NCBI RefSeq assembly: GCF_001941505.1
Contig: NZ_CP009248.1
Span: 434,001 to 498,000, forward strand
Reading direction: 5' to 3'
Source: Corynebacterium sphenisci DSM 44792
Lineage (GTDB): Bacteria > Actinomycetota > Actinomycetes > Mycobacteriales > Mycobacteriaceae
DNA: 64,000 bases
Shown here: one piece after another, positions 36,183 to 45,273 of the stretch
Layout: every line of letters begins with the position of its first letter
Position numbering within the stretch: position 1 is the stretch's first letter
The notes under the pieces: generated by a model
What the model was told of the DNA's origin: nothing
The model's input: only the letters and a program-made list of their open reading frames with translations
The model's database searches: none
Program-made: the position numbers and the translations under genes

Positions 36183-37517
36183 ATGCCTGAAGCTCCCCGC
36201 ATCGCCCGCACCGCGGCGGAGGGGCCGCGCCATGAGGTGGGCCCCGACGATCTGTTCTTCTCCACCACCGACGCCCGCGGGGTGATCACCGACGCCAACG
36301 AGGTCTTCGTGCGGCTGTCCCGGCACCCCCGCGAGGAGCTGGACGGGGCGGCGCACAACATCATCCGGCACCCGGACATGCCCGGCGGCGCCTTCCGCGC
36401 CATGTGGGACACCCTCGGCGCCGGCGAGCCCTTCGTCGGCTACGTGCGCAACCGGGCCGCCGACGGCTCCGCCTACGATGTGCTGGCCACGGTCACCCCG
36501 CTGCCCGCCGGGGGCTTCCTCTCCGTGCGCTCCCGGCCGTGCACCGGCTCCTTCGCCGAGGTCGCCGGGGTGTACCGGGAGATGAACGAGGCCGAGGCCG
36601 CCGCCCGGGAGGCCGGCGCGAACCGGCGCGACGCCGCCGTCGCGGGCGCGGCCCGGCTCGGCGAGCTGCTCGCCGGGATGGGCCTGTCCGGCTACCCGGA
36701 GCTGATGTGGTCGCTGCTGCCGGCGGAGGTCGCCGCCTGGGAGGCCGGCTCCGGGCTGGACGTGGCCGGGCTGGCGGCGGCGAACCCGACCGCCGCGGCG
36801 GCGGTGCGGGTCTACCGGGCCCTGGACGGGTTCATGGCCGCCCAGGAGCACCTCGCCGCCCAACTGGACCGGCTCAAGGAGGCCTCCGCCCAGCTGGAGC
36901 GGCAGAACGAGGCCATCATGGCGGTGTCCGCGCGGATGGACGCCCTGGACCTGGACGGGCCGGCGCGCACCCTGCTGCTGGCCCCGCTGCAGGTGTGGAC
37001 GCACATCCACGACGTGGTCGGCGACCGGGTTGCCGATCTCGACGCCCGGCTCGCCGAACTCGACGAGCTCACCCGGCGGGTGCGCTTCCGGATCGCGCTG
37101 GGCCGGCTGCATGCGCTGATGGTGGCCCGCTTCGCCGCCGCGGAGGAGGACCGGGCGGAATCCACCCGGATGCTGCTGCAGGCCCTCGACGACGGGCTCT
37201 CCGAGATGCGCCGGTCGGTGTCCCGGCGGCGCCGGCTGGCCGCCCGGGTGGCGGACCGCTCCGCCTCCCTGGCGCATCTGCTGGAGGTGCCCCGGGAGCT
37301 GGTCGGCTCCTGGCTGGCGGACACCCGCCCGGAGGCGCTGGCCGAGGGCGCCGGCGATCTGGTCGCCGACGTGCGCGAGGCGGTGACCCGCTCCGATGAG
37401 GCGATCGGCCGGCTGGTGGCGCTCAGCGCCGATCTCGGCGGGGACTCCGGGATCGGCTTCGAGGAGCTCACCGCCGCGGTCGGGGAGCTCGGCGGGGCGG
37501 TCCGCGCCGGCTGCTAG
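36183..37517 (+). CDS. Aer-type PAS-domain protein without a signalling output domain
   Basis: 444 residues. Residues 15-115 form a PAS domain very like that of the aerotaxis receptor Aer: [20 protein letters not shown], then [19 protein letters not shown] and [19 protein letters not shown], the region that holds FAD in Aer. The remainder is alpha-helical with heptad-like stretches (about 220-250 and 285-330) but shows no methyl-accepting, kinase or GGDEF motif and no membrane helix. It is the only gene between guaB3 and guaA. A cytoplasmic redox or flavin sensor acting through coiled-coil contacts is plausible; corynebacteria are not motile, so aerotaxis is unlikely. Confidence 0.85.
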   Translation: MPEAPRIARTAAEGPRHEVGPDDLFFSTTDARGVITDANEVFVRLSRHPREELDGAAHNIIRHPDMPGGAFRAMWDTLGAGEPFVGYVRNRAADGSAYDVLATVTPLPAGGFLSVRSRPCTGSFAEVAGVYREMNEAEAAAREAGANRRDAAVAGAARLGELLAGMGLSGYPELMWSLLPAEVAAWEAGSGLDVAGLAAANPTAAAAVRVYRALDGFMAAQEHLAAQLDRLKEASAQLERQNEAIMAVSARMDALDLDGPARTLLLAPLQVWTHIHDVVGDRVADLDARLAELDELTRRVRFRIALGRLHALMVARFAAAEEDRAESTRMLLQALDDGLSEMRRSVSRRRRLAARVADRSASLAHLLEVPRELVGSWLADTRPEALAEGAGDLVADVREAVTRSDEAIGRLVALSADLGGDSGIGFEELTAAVGELGGAVRAGC

Positions 37518-37520
37518 AGT
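37515..37520 (+). promoter_or_regulatory. Leaderless -10 element for guaA
   Basis: TAGAGT includes the PAS-gene stop codon and ends 7 nt before GTG 37528. Confidence 0.5.
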
Positions 37521-37527
37521 GCTCCTC

Positions 37528-39093
37528 GTGTCCGACCAGGTGAAGCACCCCGTCCTCGTCCTCGACTTCGGCGCCCAGTACGCGCAGCTCATCGCCCGCC
37601 GCGTGCGCGAGGCGAACGTCTACTCCGAGGTCATCCCGCACACCGCCAGCGCCGCGGAAATCGCCGCGAAGCACCCGGCGGCCCTGATCCTCTCCGGGGG
37701 CCCGGCCTCGGTGTACTCCCCGGACGCCCCGGCGCTGGACCCGGAGGTGCTGGAGCTGGGCGTGCCGGTGCTGGGCATCTGCTACGGCTTCCAGGCGATG
37801 ACCCGCGCCCTGGGCGGGGTGGTGGAGGCCACCGGGGAGCGCGAGTACGGGCGCACCACGCTGCACGCCGAGGGCGGCGCCCTGCACGCCGGGGCCCCCG
37901 CCGAGCACGAGGTGTGGATGAGCCACGGCGACGCGGTCACCGCCGCCCCGGAGGGCTTCACCGTCACCGCCCGCACCGCCGGCGCCCCGGTGGCCGCCTT
38001 CGAATGCGCCGAGCGCCGGATGGCCGGGGTGCAGTACCACCCGGAGGTGCGGCACTCCCCGCACGGCCAGGACGTGCTCACCCGCTTCCTCGACGACATC
38101 GCCGGACTGGAGCGCACCTGGACCGCGGCGAACATCGCCGAGGAGCTCATCGAGCAGGTCCGGGAGCAGGTCGGCGCCGGACGGGCGATCTGCGGGCTGT
38201 CCGGGGGCGTGGATTCGGCCGTCGCCGCCGCCCTGGTGCAGCGCGCCATCGGCGACCGGCTCACCTGCGTCTTCGTCGACCACGGGCTGCTGCGCGCCGG
38301 GGAGCGCGAGCAGGTGGAGGACGATTTCGTCGCCGCCACCGGGGCGCGGCTGATCACCCTGCACGAGGCGGACACCTTCCTCGACGCGCTGGCCGGGGTC
38401 ACCGACCCGGAGACCAAGCGCAAGATCATCGGCCGGGAGTTCATCCGCGCCTTCGAGCGCGCGGTGGCCCGGGCCCTGGACGGGGCGCCGGCCGGGGAGA
38501 CCGTGGACTTCCTGGTGCAGGGCACCCTGTACCCGGATGTGGTGGAGTCCGGCGGCGGCGCCGGCACCGCGAACATCAAGAGCCACCACAACGTCGGCGG
38601 GCTGCCCGATGACGTGGAGTTCACCCTGGTGGAGCCGCTGCGCCTGCTGTTCAAGGACGAGGTGCGCGCGGTGGGCCGGGAACTCGGCCTGCCCGAGGAG
38701 ATCGTCGCCCGGCAGCCCTTCCCGGGGCCCGGCCTGGGCATCCGGATCATCGGCGCGGTGGACGAGGGGCGGCTGGACACGCTGCGCCGGGCCGACGCGA
38801 TCGCCCGGGCGGAGCTCACCGCCGCCGGGCTGGACGAGCAGGTGTGGCAGTGCCCGGTGGTGCTGCTCGCCGACGTGCGCTCGGTGGGGGTGCAGGGCGA
38901 CGGGCGCACCTACGGGCACCCCATCGTGCTGCGCCCGGTGTCCTCCGAGGACGCGATGACCGCGGACTGGACCCGGATCCCCTACGAGGTGCTGGAGCGG
39001 ATCTCCACCCGGATCACCAACGAGGTGCCGGAGGTCAACCGGGTGGTGCTCGACGTCACCTCGAAGCCGCCGGGAACCATCGAATGGGAGTAG
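37528..39093 (+). CDS. guaA: GMP synthase (glutamine-hydrolysing)
   Basis: 521 residues. Class I glutamine amidotransferase domain (1-195) with nucleophile Cys85 in [10 protein letters not shown] and the His/Glu pair in [11 protein letters not shown]-pyrophosphatase domain with the PP-loop [15 protein letters not shown]-terminal dimerisation domain ending KPPGTIEWE. Converts XMP to GMP. Start GTG 37528 fits both the family N-terminus ([20 protein letters not shown]) and the -10 spacing. Confidence 0.97.
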   Translation: MSDQVKHPVLVLDFGAQYAQLIARRVREANVYSEVIPHTASAAEIAAKHPAALILSGGPASVYSPDAPALDPEVLELGVPVLGICYGFQAMTRALGGVVEATGEREYGRTTLHAEGGALHAGAPAEHEVWMSHGDAVTAAPEGFTVTARTAGAPVAAFECAERRMAGVQYHPEVRHSPHGQDVLTRFLDDIAGLERTWTAANIAEELIEQVREQVGAGRAICGLSGGVDSAVAAALVQRAIGDRLTCVFVDHGLLRAGEREQVEDDFVAATGARLITLHEADTFLDALAGVTDPETKRKIIGREFIRAFERAVARALDGAPAGETVDFLVQGTLYPDVVESGGGAGTANIKSHHNVGGLPDDVEFTLVEPLRLLFKDEVRAVGRELGLPEEIVARQPFPGPGLGIRIIGAVDEGRLDTLRRADAIARAELTAAGLDEQVWQCPVVLLADVRSVGVQGDGRTYGHPIVLRPVSSEDAMTADWTRIPYEVLERISTRITNEVPEVNRVVLDVTSKPPGTIEWE

Positions 39094-39104
39094 CCGGGCA
39101 AGGC

Positions 39105-39110
39105 TAGGCT
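39105..39110 (+). promoter_or_regulatory. Leaderless -10 element for mhuD
   Basis: TAGGCT ends 6 nt before ATG 39117. Confidence 0.5.
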
Positions 39111-39116
39111 CGGGTC

Positions 39117-39425
39117 ATGAGCATCGTGAAGATCAACGCCCTGTCCCTGCCCCCCGAGGCCGGCCCGGAGGTGGAGCGCCGCTTCGCCGGCCGCGCCGGC
39201 GTGGTCGACGGCCAGCCCGGCTTCCTCGGCTTCAAGCTGCTGCGCCCGGTCGCCGGCGAGGACCGCTACTTCGTGTTCACGGAGTGGGCGGACGAGGAGT
39301 CCTACGTCGCCTGGCGCGACGGGGAGGCCCGCAAGGCGCATAAGGGCGACTACGGCGCCTCCGTGGTGGACAAGGCCAACCTCCTGGAGTTCGAGGTGGT
39401 CATGGACGTGCCCGGGAAGGGCTGA
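39117..39425 (+). CDS. mhuD: MhuD-type haem-degrading monooxygenase
   Basis: 102 residues, an ABM-fold dimeric enzyme. It matches mycobacterial MhuD closely: VVKINA-like start, PGFLGFKLLRPVAGEDRYFV, and LLEFEVVMDV. The three residues that position haem and oxygen in MhuD are at the same numbers here: Asn7, Trp66 and His75. It should cleave the haem macrocycle and release iron. It lies alone after guaA with its own leaderless promoter. Confidence 0.9.
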   Translation: MSIVKINALSLPPEAGPEVERRFAGRAGVVDGQPGFLGFKLLRPVAGEDRYFVFTEWADEESYVAWRDGEARKAHKGDYGASVVDKANLLEFEVVMDVPGKG

Positions 39426-39445
39426 GCCGGCCGCATGACCCGATG

Positions 39446-39470
39446 ACCGGGGCCGTTGCCGGACCCCGGT
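39446..39470 (+). terminator. Possible hairpin terminator after mhuD
   Basis: ACCGGGG (39446-39452) pairs with CCCCGGT (39464-39470) across an 11-nt loop; it lies just before the SOS box. Confidence 0.4.
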
Positions 39471-39474
39471 TCAG

Positions 39475-39490
39475 TCGAATACGATTTCGA
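39475..39490 (+). promoter_or_regulatory. SOS box (LexA site) and promoter of imuA'-imuB
   Basis: TCGAAT-acga-TTTCGA: a TCGAA-N6-TTCGA dyad close to the actinobacterial LexA consensus TCGAAC-N4-GTTCGA. The -10 TACGAT (39480-39485) lies inside it, so LexA would cover the promoter directly. Confidence 0.72.
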
Positions 39491-39492
39491 TC

Positions 39493-39543
39493 ATGGAAAG
39501 CGTGTTCGACGGATTCGCGATGGCCCGCCCGGGGGCGCGGTGA
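39493..39543 (+). CDS. 16-codon leader ORF before imuA'
   Basis: ATG 39493 lies 7 nt after the -10 TACGAT, the spacing seen for leaderless genes here. The ORF (MESVFDGFAMARPGAR) ends in TGA 39541-39543, overlapping the imuA' ATG as TGATG. Its likely role is to load ribosomes on a leaderless message and pass them to imuA'; the peptide itself may have no function. Confidence 0.5.
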   Translation: MESVFDGFAMARPGAR

Positions 39544-40235
39544 TGGCCGCGGTCCCCGATCTCGGCGGGCTGGATCGCGAGGCCGCGATCGGCCGGCTGC
39601 GCCGGGCGATGGGCCGGATCGGCCCCGCCGCGCACCCCGCCGCGCCGGCCGCGCGCGCCCTGCCGACGCCTCCGGAGCTCTCCGGGATCCTCGCCGGCAC
39701 CCTCATCCGGGGGGAAATCAGCACGTTGGACGCCCCCGGCACCCTGCTGTGCGCGCTGCTCGCCGCGGTCACCGCCGCCGGCGGGCACGCCGCGGTGGCC
39801 GGGGTGCCGGGGCTGCTGCCCGCGGTGGTCGCCGAACGCGGCGGGGACCTGGACCGGCTGCTGCTGGTGCCCGATCCCGGCGCGGATCCGCTCATGGTGC
39901 TGGGGACGCTCGCCGAGGGGGTGGACCTGCTCGTCGCGGATCTCGGCGCGCCGCCGCCGGCGGCGGCCCGGCGCCGGCTGCGCGCCCGGCTGCGCGACCC
40001 GGGCGCGGCCCTGGTGCAGCTCGGGCCGGCCTGGCCGGGATCGGTGGCCCGGCTGGGCTCGCGGGTGCTCGCGGTGGAGGGCCCGGCCGCCGGGGCGGGG
40101 CGGATCCGGGCGGTGCGGCATCTGGTGCACGCCGCCCCGGCGGGCCGGCCGGAGCGCCGGGTGCACTGGCTGGTCGGCGGCGGGCCGGCCACCGTGGAGG
40201 AGGCGGCGCCGGCCCGGCTGCGCGTGGCGCGATGA
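39543..40235 (+). CDS. imuA': Mutasome protein ImuA'
   Basis: 230 residues, RecA/SulA-like core: LSGILAGTLIRGEISTLDAP, LLCALLAAVTAAGGHAAVAG and a central LLLVPDPGADPL strand, with no complete Walker A motif. Family knowledge: ImuA' works with ImuB and DnaE2 in damage-induced mutagenesis in mycobacteria. ATG 39543 (or GTG 39540) is chosen over upstream starts because of the overlap with the leader ORF. It overlaps imuB by 4 nt. Confidence 0.85.
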   Translation: MAAVPDLGGLDREAAIGRLRRAMGRIGPAAHPAAPAARALPTPPELSGILAGTLIRGEISTLDAPGTLLCALLAAVTAAGGHAAVAGVPGLLPAVVAERGGDLDRLLLVPDPGADPLMVLGTLAEGVDLLVADLGAPPPAAARRRLRARLRDPGAALVQLGPAWPGSVARLGSRVLAVEGPAAGAGRIRAVRHLVHAAPAGRPERRVHWLVGGGPATVEEAAPARLRVAR

Positions 40236-41776
40236 GCCGCACCCTGGTCATCTGGCTGCCGGACTGGCCGGTGCAGGCCGCCCGGCTGGCCGCCGGCGGC
40301 GATCCGGCGGAGGCCCTGGCCCCGGCGGCGGTGCTCGCCGGTGGCCGGGTGGCGGCCTGCTCCGGGGCGGCCCGGGCCGCCGGGGTGCGCCGCGGGATGG
40401 CCCGGCGCCGGGCGCAGGCGCTGTGCCCGGGGTTGCGCCTGGCCGAGGCGGATCCGGTGCGCGAGGCCGCCTGCTTCGAACCGGTGCTCGCCGCCCTCGG
40501 CGAGGTCGCCGCCGCGGTGGAGGCGCTGCGCCCCGGCCTGGTCGCGGTGGCCGCCGCCGGGGTGGCCCGCTACCACGGCGGGGAGGAGCGGGCCGGGGAG
40601 CTGCTCGCCGACGCCGCGGCGCTGGCCGGGGCGGAGGCGCGGCTCGGCGCGGCCGATGATCTGGTGGCCGCGGTGCTCGCCGCCCGCCGCGGGGCGCTGG
40701 TGCCGCCGGGGCGCACCGGGGCCTTCCTGCGCACCGTGTCCCTGGCCGAGCTCGCCGCGGAGGAGTCCCTGGGCTTCCCCGCCGAACTGGGCCGCACCTG
40801 GGCGGAGCTGGGCCTGCGCACTCTCGGCGAGCTGGCGGAGCTGCCCGCCGCGGACGTCGCCGGCCGCTTCGGCGCCGCCGGGGCCCGCTGGCACCGGGTG
40901 GCCCGCGGAGACGCCGGCCGGGCCCCGGCGCCCACCCCGCCGCCGCGGGATCTCGCGGTGCGGCACGTCCCGGAGGAGCCGGTCACCCGGGTGGACGAGG
41001 CGGCCTTCCTGGCCCGCTCCCTGGCCGCCCGGCTGCATGCGGAGCTGCGGGGCCGCGGCCTGGCCTGCGACCGGCTGGCGGTGGCGGTGGACTTCACCGA
41101 CGGCGCCGCGCTGCGCCGGGTGTGGCGCTGCGCGGAGCCGCTCACCGAGCGGGCCACCGCGGACCGGGTGCGCTGGCAGCTCGACGGCTGGTTGGCCGGC
41201 GGCGGCGGGGCCGGGATCACGCGGCTCACCCTGGACCCGGTGGACGCCGCCCCCGCCGGGGCGAGCCGGGCGGCGCTGTGGGGCGGCCCGGATGCCGCGG
41301 CCGAGCGCGCCGGGGCGGCCGCCGCCCGGGTGCAGGGGCTGCTCGGCACCGCCGCGGTGGCCCGCCCGGTGCCGGTCGGGGGCCGCGGCCCGGGGGAGCG
41401 GGTGGCCCTGGTGCCGGTGGGGGAGCGCCCCCCGGCGGCCCCGCCCGGGCCCTGGCCGGGGGCGGTGCCGGCGCCGTCGCCGCCGGTGGCGCATCCGGCG
41501 GCGCGGGTGCGGCTGCTCGACGCGGCGGGGCGGGATGTGGCGGTCACCGGCCGGGGCGCGGCCACCGCGGCCCCGGCGACCCTGGTGCGCGGCACCCGGC
41601 GGCTGCCGGTGGCCTCCTGGGCGGGGCCCTGGCCGGTGGACGAGCGCTGGTGGGATCCGGAGCTGGCCCGCCGGGCAGCCCGGATGCAGGTGGTCGTCGA
41701 CGGTCGCGGGGGCCCGGAGGCCTATCTGCTCATCGGGCACGCCGGCCGGTGGCGGGTGGAGGGCGCCTACCGCTAG
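40232..41776 (+). CDS. imuB: Y-family polymerase-like mutasome protein ImuB
   Basis: 514 residues. Y-family fold, but the catalytic acids are absent: the N-terminus reads TLVIWLPDWPVQAA, where active polymerases have DxDxFFA, so it is non-catalytic as in other ImuB proteins. The helix-hairpin region has LGLRTLGELAELPAADVAGRFG. At 346-351 it has RAALWG where mycobacterial ImuB carries the beta-clamp motif QLPLWG, so the Gln is missing. The C-terminus recruits ImuA' and DnaE2 in relatives. Confidence 0.9.
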   Translation: MSRTLVIWLPDWPVQAARLAAGGDPAEALAPAAVLAGGRVAACSGAARAAGVRRGMARRRAQALCPGLRLAEADPVREAACFEPVLAALGEVAAAVEALRPGLVAVAAAGVARYHGGEERAGELLADAAALAGAEARLGAADDLVAAVLAARRGALVPPGRTGAFLRTVSLAELAAEESLGFPAELGRTWAELGLRTLGELAELPAADVAGRFGAAGARWHRVARGDAGRAPAPTPPPRDLAVRHVPEEPVTRVDEAAFLARSLAARLHAELRGRGLACDRLAVAVDFTDGAALRRVWRCAEPLTERATADRVRWQLDGWLAGGGGAGITRLTLDPVDAAPAGASRAALWGGPDAAAERAGAAAARVQGLLGTAAVARPVPVGGRGPGERVALVPVGERPPAAPPGPWPGAVPAPSPPVAHPAARVRLLDAAGRDVAVTGRGAATAAPATLVRGTRRLPVASWAGPWPVDERWWDPELARRAARMQVVVDGRGGPEAYLLIGHAGRWRVEGAYR

Positions 41777-42486
41777 TCGGCGGTCTCCACGTCGATGACG
41801 ATCCGCTGCGGGGAGGACAGCCGGAACACCCGGAAGGGCCGCTTCTCGCCCTTGAGCGAGATCACGTACTGGGTCTGGCCCTCGAACATGCCGTAGCCGG
41901 CGACCTCCACGATCGCGGCGGTGCTGCGCGGGTGCACCTCGCCGACGGTGAGATCCTCGATGTCCAGCTCGAAGGGGTAGCCGGTGCCGGTGACGTCGAG
42001 CACCAGGGCCTGATCCCCGGGGTGGCTCACCGGCAGCCCGGAGCCGGGCTGGGCGGGGCTGTCCTCGTAGCGGACGTTCCAGCCGGCGTCGCCGTCGCCG
42101 ACCAGTTCCACGACCACCCGGTCATAGCCCTCGTGGGCGCCGATCCGGACATCGGCGATGCCCAGGTCGTAGCCGTCGGCGCGCTCGGCGCGGGTGGACA
42201 GCCCGAACTCCCGGTCCTCCCCGGACCCGGGCTCCTCGGGGTCGAGGGTGGTCGTCGCGGTGGCGGTCTCGGTGGTCGTCGAGGTGGTCGTGGTGGTGCC
42301 GGCGTCGTCCGCCCCGCCGTCGGCGGCGGGGGTCTCGGAGGTGGTCCGGGCATCGCGGAAGGATACCGCGGAGCGCACGTCCTGGGACTCGTCATCGGGG
42401 CCGCAGCCGGCGGCGAGGGCCAGCAGGGCGGCCGCCGGGAGGGCGAGGCCGGCGCGGAGGAGGCGTCGGGTGCTGGGTGACGTCAT
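41773..42486 (-). CDS. AMIN-like domain lipoprotein
   Basis: 237 residues. A signal peptide with lipobox (LLALAAGC), a Thr-rich linker (about 65-95), then an AMIN-like beta-sandwich: VRIGAHEGYDRVVVELVGDG, YVISLKGEKRPFRVFRL and a closing SSPQRIVIDVET. Such domains bind cell-wall components; the protein is expected on the outer face of the membrane. ATG 42486 has TACGGT 7 nt upstream. It converges on imuB with a 4-nt overlap. Confidence 0.85.
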   Translation of the reverse strand: MTSPSTRRLLRAGLALPAAALLALAAGCGPDDESQDVRSAVSFRDARTTSETPAADGGADDAGTTTTTSTTTETATATTTLDPEEPGSGEDREFGLSTRAERADGYDLGIADVRIGAHEGYDRVVVELVGDGDAGWNVRYEDSPAQPGSGLPVSHPGDQALVLDVTGTGYPFELDIEDLTVGEVHPRSTAAIVEVAGYGMFEGQTQYVISLKGEKRPFRVFRLSSPQRIVIDVETAD

Positions 42487-42493
42487 ACCCCCG

Positions 42494-42499
42494 ACCGTA
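42494..42499 (-). promoter_or_regulatory. Leaderless -10 element for the AMIN-like gene
   Basis: TACGGT on the minus strand, 7 nt before ATG 42486. Confidence 0.45.
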
Positions 42500-42581
42500 A
42501 TTGGAGCGCCCCCGAAGAACCAACGCACGGGGCGAATGTTGCGGAAGTGATACCGGGGGCGGGCGCCGGGATGAGCGTTGT

Positions 42582-42587
42582 TAGGAT
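42582..42587 (+). promoter_or_regulatory. Leaderless -10 element for the sucrase/ferredoxin-like gene
   Basis: TAGGAT ends 7 nt before ATG 42595. Confidence 0.5.
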
Positions 42588-42594
42588 GGCCTGC

Positions 42595-43602
42595 ATGGAC
42601 GATGCGGTGGACCGGGGCTGCGCCCCGGCGGGGCGCGATCCGCGCCGGCCGGGCCGCCGGCCGGCCCCGGCGGGCTGCTCCGACGTGGCCGGGGAGCCGC
42701 TGCCGGGCACCGCGAAACGGGCCCGGCTGCTGCTCGCCCTGGAGCACACCCGCGGCTGGGGCCGGGACATCCTCGACGGCGACGCGCTCGGGCCCGGGCT
42801 CACCGCCCGGATCCGCGACTGGCTCGGGGAACGCGATGCCGAACTGCAGTTCATCCGCCGGCCCGGCCGCGCCGGCCAGGACGACTCCGCCGGGCGCCGC
42901 CTCTACATCGCGCACTGCCCGCCGGATCAGCCCGGCGGGGCCCGGCTGGAGCGGCTCATCGTCGCCGGCCCGGAGCAGCTGCCCGGGCTGGACATCCGGC
43001 TGGGCCGGGCCACCCCCGGGGCGCACCGGGTGGGCCAGCCGCTGCTGCTGGTGTGCACCCACGGCAAACGGGACCGCTGCTGCGCGGTGAAGGGCCGGCC
43101 GATGGCGCGGGCGCTGCACAACGTGCACGGGGATCGGGTGTGGGAGACCTCGCACGCCAAGGGGCACCGCTTCGCGCCGACCATGCTGCTGCTGCCGTGG
43201 AACTACTCCTACGGGCGGATGAGCGTGGCCGAGGCGGACGCGATGCTGCGCGCCGCCGCGGAGCACCGGCTGGACCGCACCGGCTGCCGGGGCCGGGGGC
43301 TGTGGGGCCCGCGCGGCCAGGTCGCCGAGCTCGCCGCCCGGGAGGCCGCCGGGGCCTGGGGCCTCGACGACGTGCTCACCGTCAACGAGTCCCCGGCCGC
43401 CCCGGTGGTGCGGCTGCGCTCCGGGCGGCGCTACGCGGTGCCGCTGGAGGAGGTGGCGACCCCCGGGGTGCTCGGCAGCTGCGGGGACGCCCCGGCGGTG
43501 CAGCGCGGCTGGGCCGCGGCCGGGGCGCGCCCGCTGCCGGCTATCGGCGCATCACCCGCCGGGCCAGCAGATTGCCCAGGATCTGGGCGGCCTGCACGAT
43601 GA
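42595..43602 (+). CDS. Sucrase/ferredoxin-like (thioredoxin-fold [2Fe-2S]) protein
   Basis: 335 residues. The family motifs are present: LLVCTHGKRDRCCAVKG (three Cys, a His) and ETSHAKGHRFAPTMLLLPW, with a supporting GCSDVAGEPLPGTA near the N-terminus. Members are related to yeast Apd1 and bind a [2Fe-2S] cluster with Cys and His ligands; roles in redox homeostasis are proposed. The last 62 bp overlap the end of metI on the other strand. Confidence 0.87.
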   Translation: MDDAVDRGCAPAGRDPRRPGRRPAPAGCSDVAGEPLPGTAKRARLLLALEHTRGWGRDILDGDALGPGLTARIRDWLGERDAELQFIRRPGRAGQDDSAGRRLYIAHCPPDQPGGARLERLIVAGPEQLPGLDIRLGRATPGAHRVGQPLLLVCTHGKRDRCCAVKGRPMARALHNVHGDRVWETSHAKGHRFAPTMLLLPWNYSYGRMSVAEADAMLRAAAEHRLDRTGCRGRGLWGPRGQVAELAAREAAGAWGLDDVLTVNESPAAPVVRLRSGRRYAVPLEEVATPGVLGSCGDAPAVQRGWAAAGARPLPAIGASPAGPADCPGSGRPAR

Positions 43603-44233
43603 GCACGATGACCAGGGTGGTCACCAGGGTGACGTTCCAGTCGAAGGCCCGGTAGCCGTAGACGATGGCGAAGTCGCCGAGCCCGCCGCCGCCGATGTAG
43701 CCGGCCATCGCGGACATGTCCACCACCGCGATGAAGGCGAAGGTGTAGCCCAGGATCAGCGGCCCCAGGGCCTCCGGGACGATCACGTCCCGGATGATCC
43801 GCCAGGGCGAGGCGCCCATCGCCCGGGCCGCCTCGATGATCCCCGGATCCACGGAGACCAGGTTCTGCTCCACCAGCCGGGCCACCGCGAAGGAGGCGGC
43901 CACGGACATGACGAAGATCGCCGCCTCGGTGCCGATGGTGGAGCCCACCGCGTTCTTCGTGATCGGGCCCATCGCGGTGACCAGGATGATGAAGGGGATC
44001 GGCCGGACCAGGTTCACCAGCAGGTTCAGCACGGTGTTCACCGGGCCGGAGGGCAGGATCCCGGAGCGCCGGGTGGTGAACAGGGCCACGCCCATGATCA
44101 GCCCGGCCAGCCCGCCGACCAGCATGGTCAGGGAGACCATCCACAGGGTCTCGCCGAAGGCGCCGATCATGCGGGGGCGCAGCTGCGCCCAGTCGGTGCC
44201 GGCGGCCAGCAGCGTCGTCGCCTGGTCGATCAT
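43541..44233 (-). CDS. metI: Methionine ABC importer permease MetI
   Basis: 230 residues with five hydrophobic helices and the EAA loop IIEAARAMGASPWRIIRDVIVP that docks on the ATPase. It overlaps metN by 4 nt. With MetN and MetQ it imports methionine. Confidence 0.95.
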   Translation of the reverse strand: MIDQATTLLAAGTDWAQLRPRMIGAFGETLWMVSLTMLVGGLAGLIMGVALFTTRRSGILPSGPVNTVLNLLVNLVRPIPFIILVTAMGPITKNAVGSTIGTEAAIFVMSVAASFAVARLVEQNLVSVDPGIIEAARAMGASPWRIIRDVIVPEALGPLILGYTFAFIAVVDMSAMAGYIGGGGLGDFAIVYGYRAFDWNVTLVTTLVIVLIVQAAQILGNLLARRVMRR

Positions 44234-45273
44234 CGGGTGACCTCCGTCTCGGTGCGGGCGGACCAGTCCCCGACGAGGGCGTCCACCGCGCCCGGGTCGG
44301 GGGCCGCGCCGCCGGGGGCGGTGAGCAGCAGGGTGAGCCGGCCGAAGGCGTGCGCCTGCACGTTGGTGACCGAGCCGTGCGCCACGGAGACGGTGAGCCC
44401 GCGGGCGTCGGCGTCGGCGATGAGCCGGCTCAGCGGGGTCGAATCGTCGATCCGCACGGTGACCAGGGCGCCGTCGCCGGCGTGCTCGCGGGCGGAGTCG
44501 AGCTCCCGGCCCTCCGGGCGGTCCCGCAGGGCGGTGGCGGTGAAGCGGCGGGCGGTGCCGGTGACCGGGGCGGCGAAGATGTCGTGCACCGGGCCGGATT
44601 CGACCACCCGGCCGCCGTCCATCACCGCCACCCGGTCGGCGATCGCGCGCACCACGCTCATCTCGTGGGTGATCAGCACGATGGTCACCCCCAGGTCCCG
44701 GTTCACCCGGCGCAGCAGATCGAGCACCCCGGCGGTGGTCTCCGGGTCCAGGGCGGAGGTCGCCTCGTCGGCGAGCAGCAGCCGGGGGTCGGTGGCCAGC
44801 GCGCGGGCGATGCCCACCCGCTGCTTCTGCCCGCCGGAGAGCTGCTCCGGCCAGGCGTCGCCGCGGTCGCCGAGGCCGACGAAGTCGAGCAGCTCGGCGA
44901 CCCGCTCGCGGCGGGCCGCCCGGCCCATCCCGGCCAGCTCCAGGGGGTAGGCCACGTTGCCGGCGACGGTGCGCGAGGAGAACAGGTTGAACTGCTGGAA
45001 GATCATGCCGATCTCGCGGCGGATCGCGCGCAGCTCGCGTTCGCGCATCCCGGCGATGTCCACCCCGTCGAGCAGCACCCGGCCGGAGCTGGGCCGCTCC
45101 AGGCCGTTGATGAGCCGCACCAGGGTGGACTTGCCCGCCCCGGAGTAGCCGATCACGCCGAGGATCTCCCCGGCGGCCACCTCCAGGTCGACGTCGGCGA
45201 GGGCGACGGCGCCGTCGAAGACCTTGCCCACGCCCTCGAGGCGCACGGTGGCGCCGCCGCGGGGATCACTCAT
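44230..45273 (-). CDS. metN: Methionine ABC importer ATP-binding protein MetN
   Basis: 347 residues. Walker A GYSGAGKST, signature LSGGQKQRVGIARAL, Walker B LLLADEATSALDP, H-loop LITHEM. The C-terminal 80 residues form the NIL regulatory domain, where methionine inhibits transport in characterised members. It overlaps metQ by 8 nt. Confidence 0.96.
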   Translation of the reverse strand: MSDPRGGATVRLEGVGKVFDGAVALADVDLEVAAGEILGVIGYSGAGKSTLVRLINGLERPSSGRVLLDGVDIAGMRERELRAIRREIGMIFQQFNLFSSRTVAGNVAYPLELAGMGRAARRERVAELLDFVGLGDRGDAWPEQLSGGQKQRVGIARALATDPRLLLADEATSALDPETTAGVLDLLRRVNRDLGVTIVLITHEMSVVRAIADRVAVMDGGRVVESGPVHDIFAAPVTGTARRFTATALRDRPEGRELDSAREHAGDGALVTVRIDDSTPLSRLIADADARGLTVSVAHGSVTNVQAHAFGRLTLLLTAPGGAAPDPGAVDALVGDWSARTETEVTR

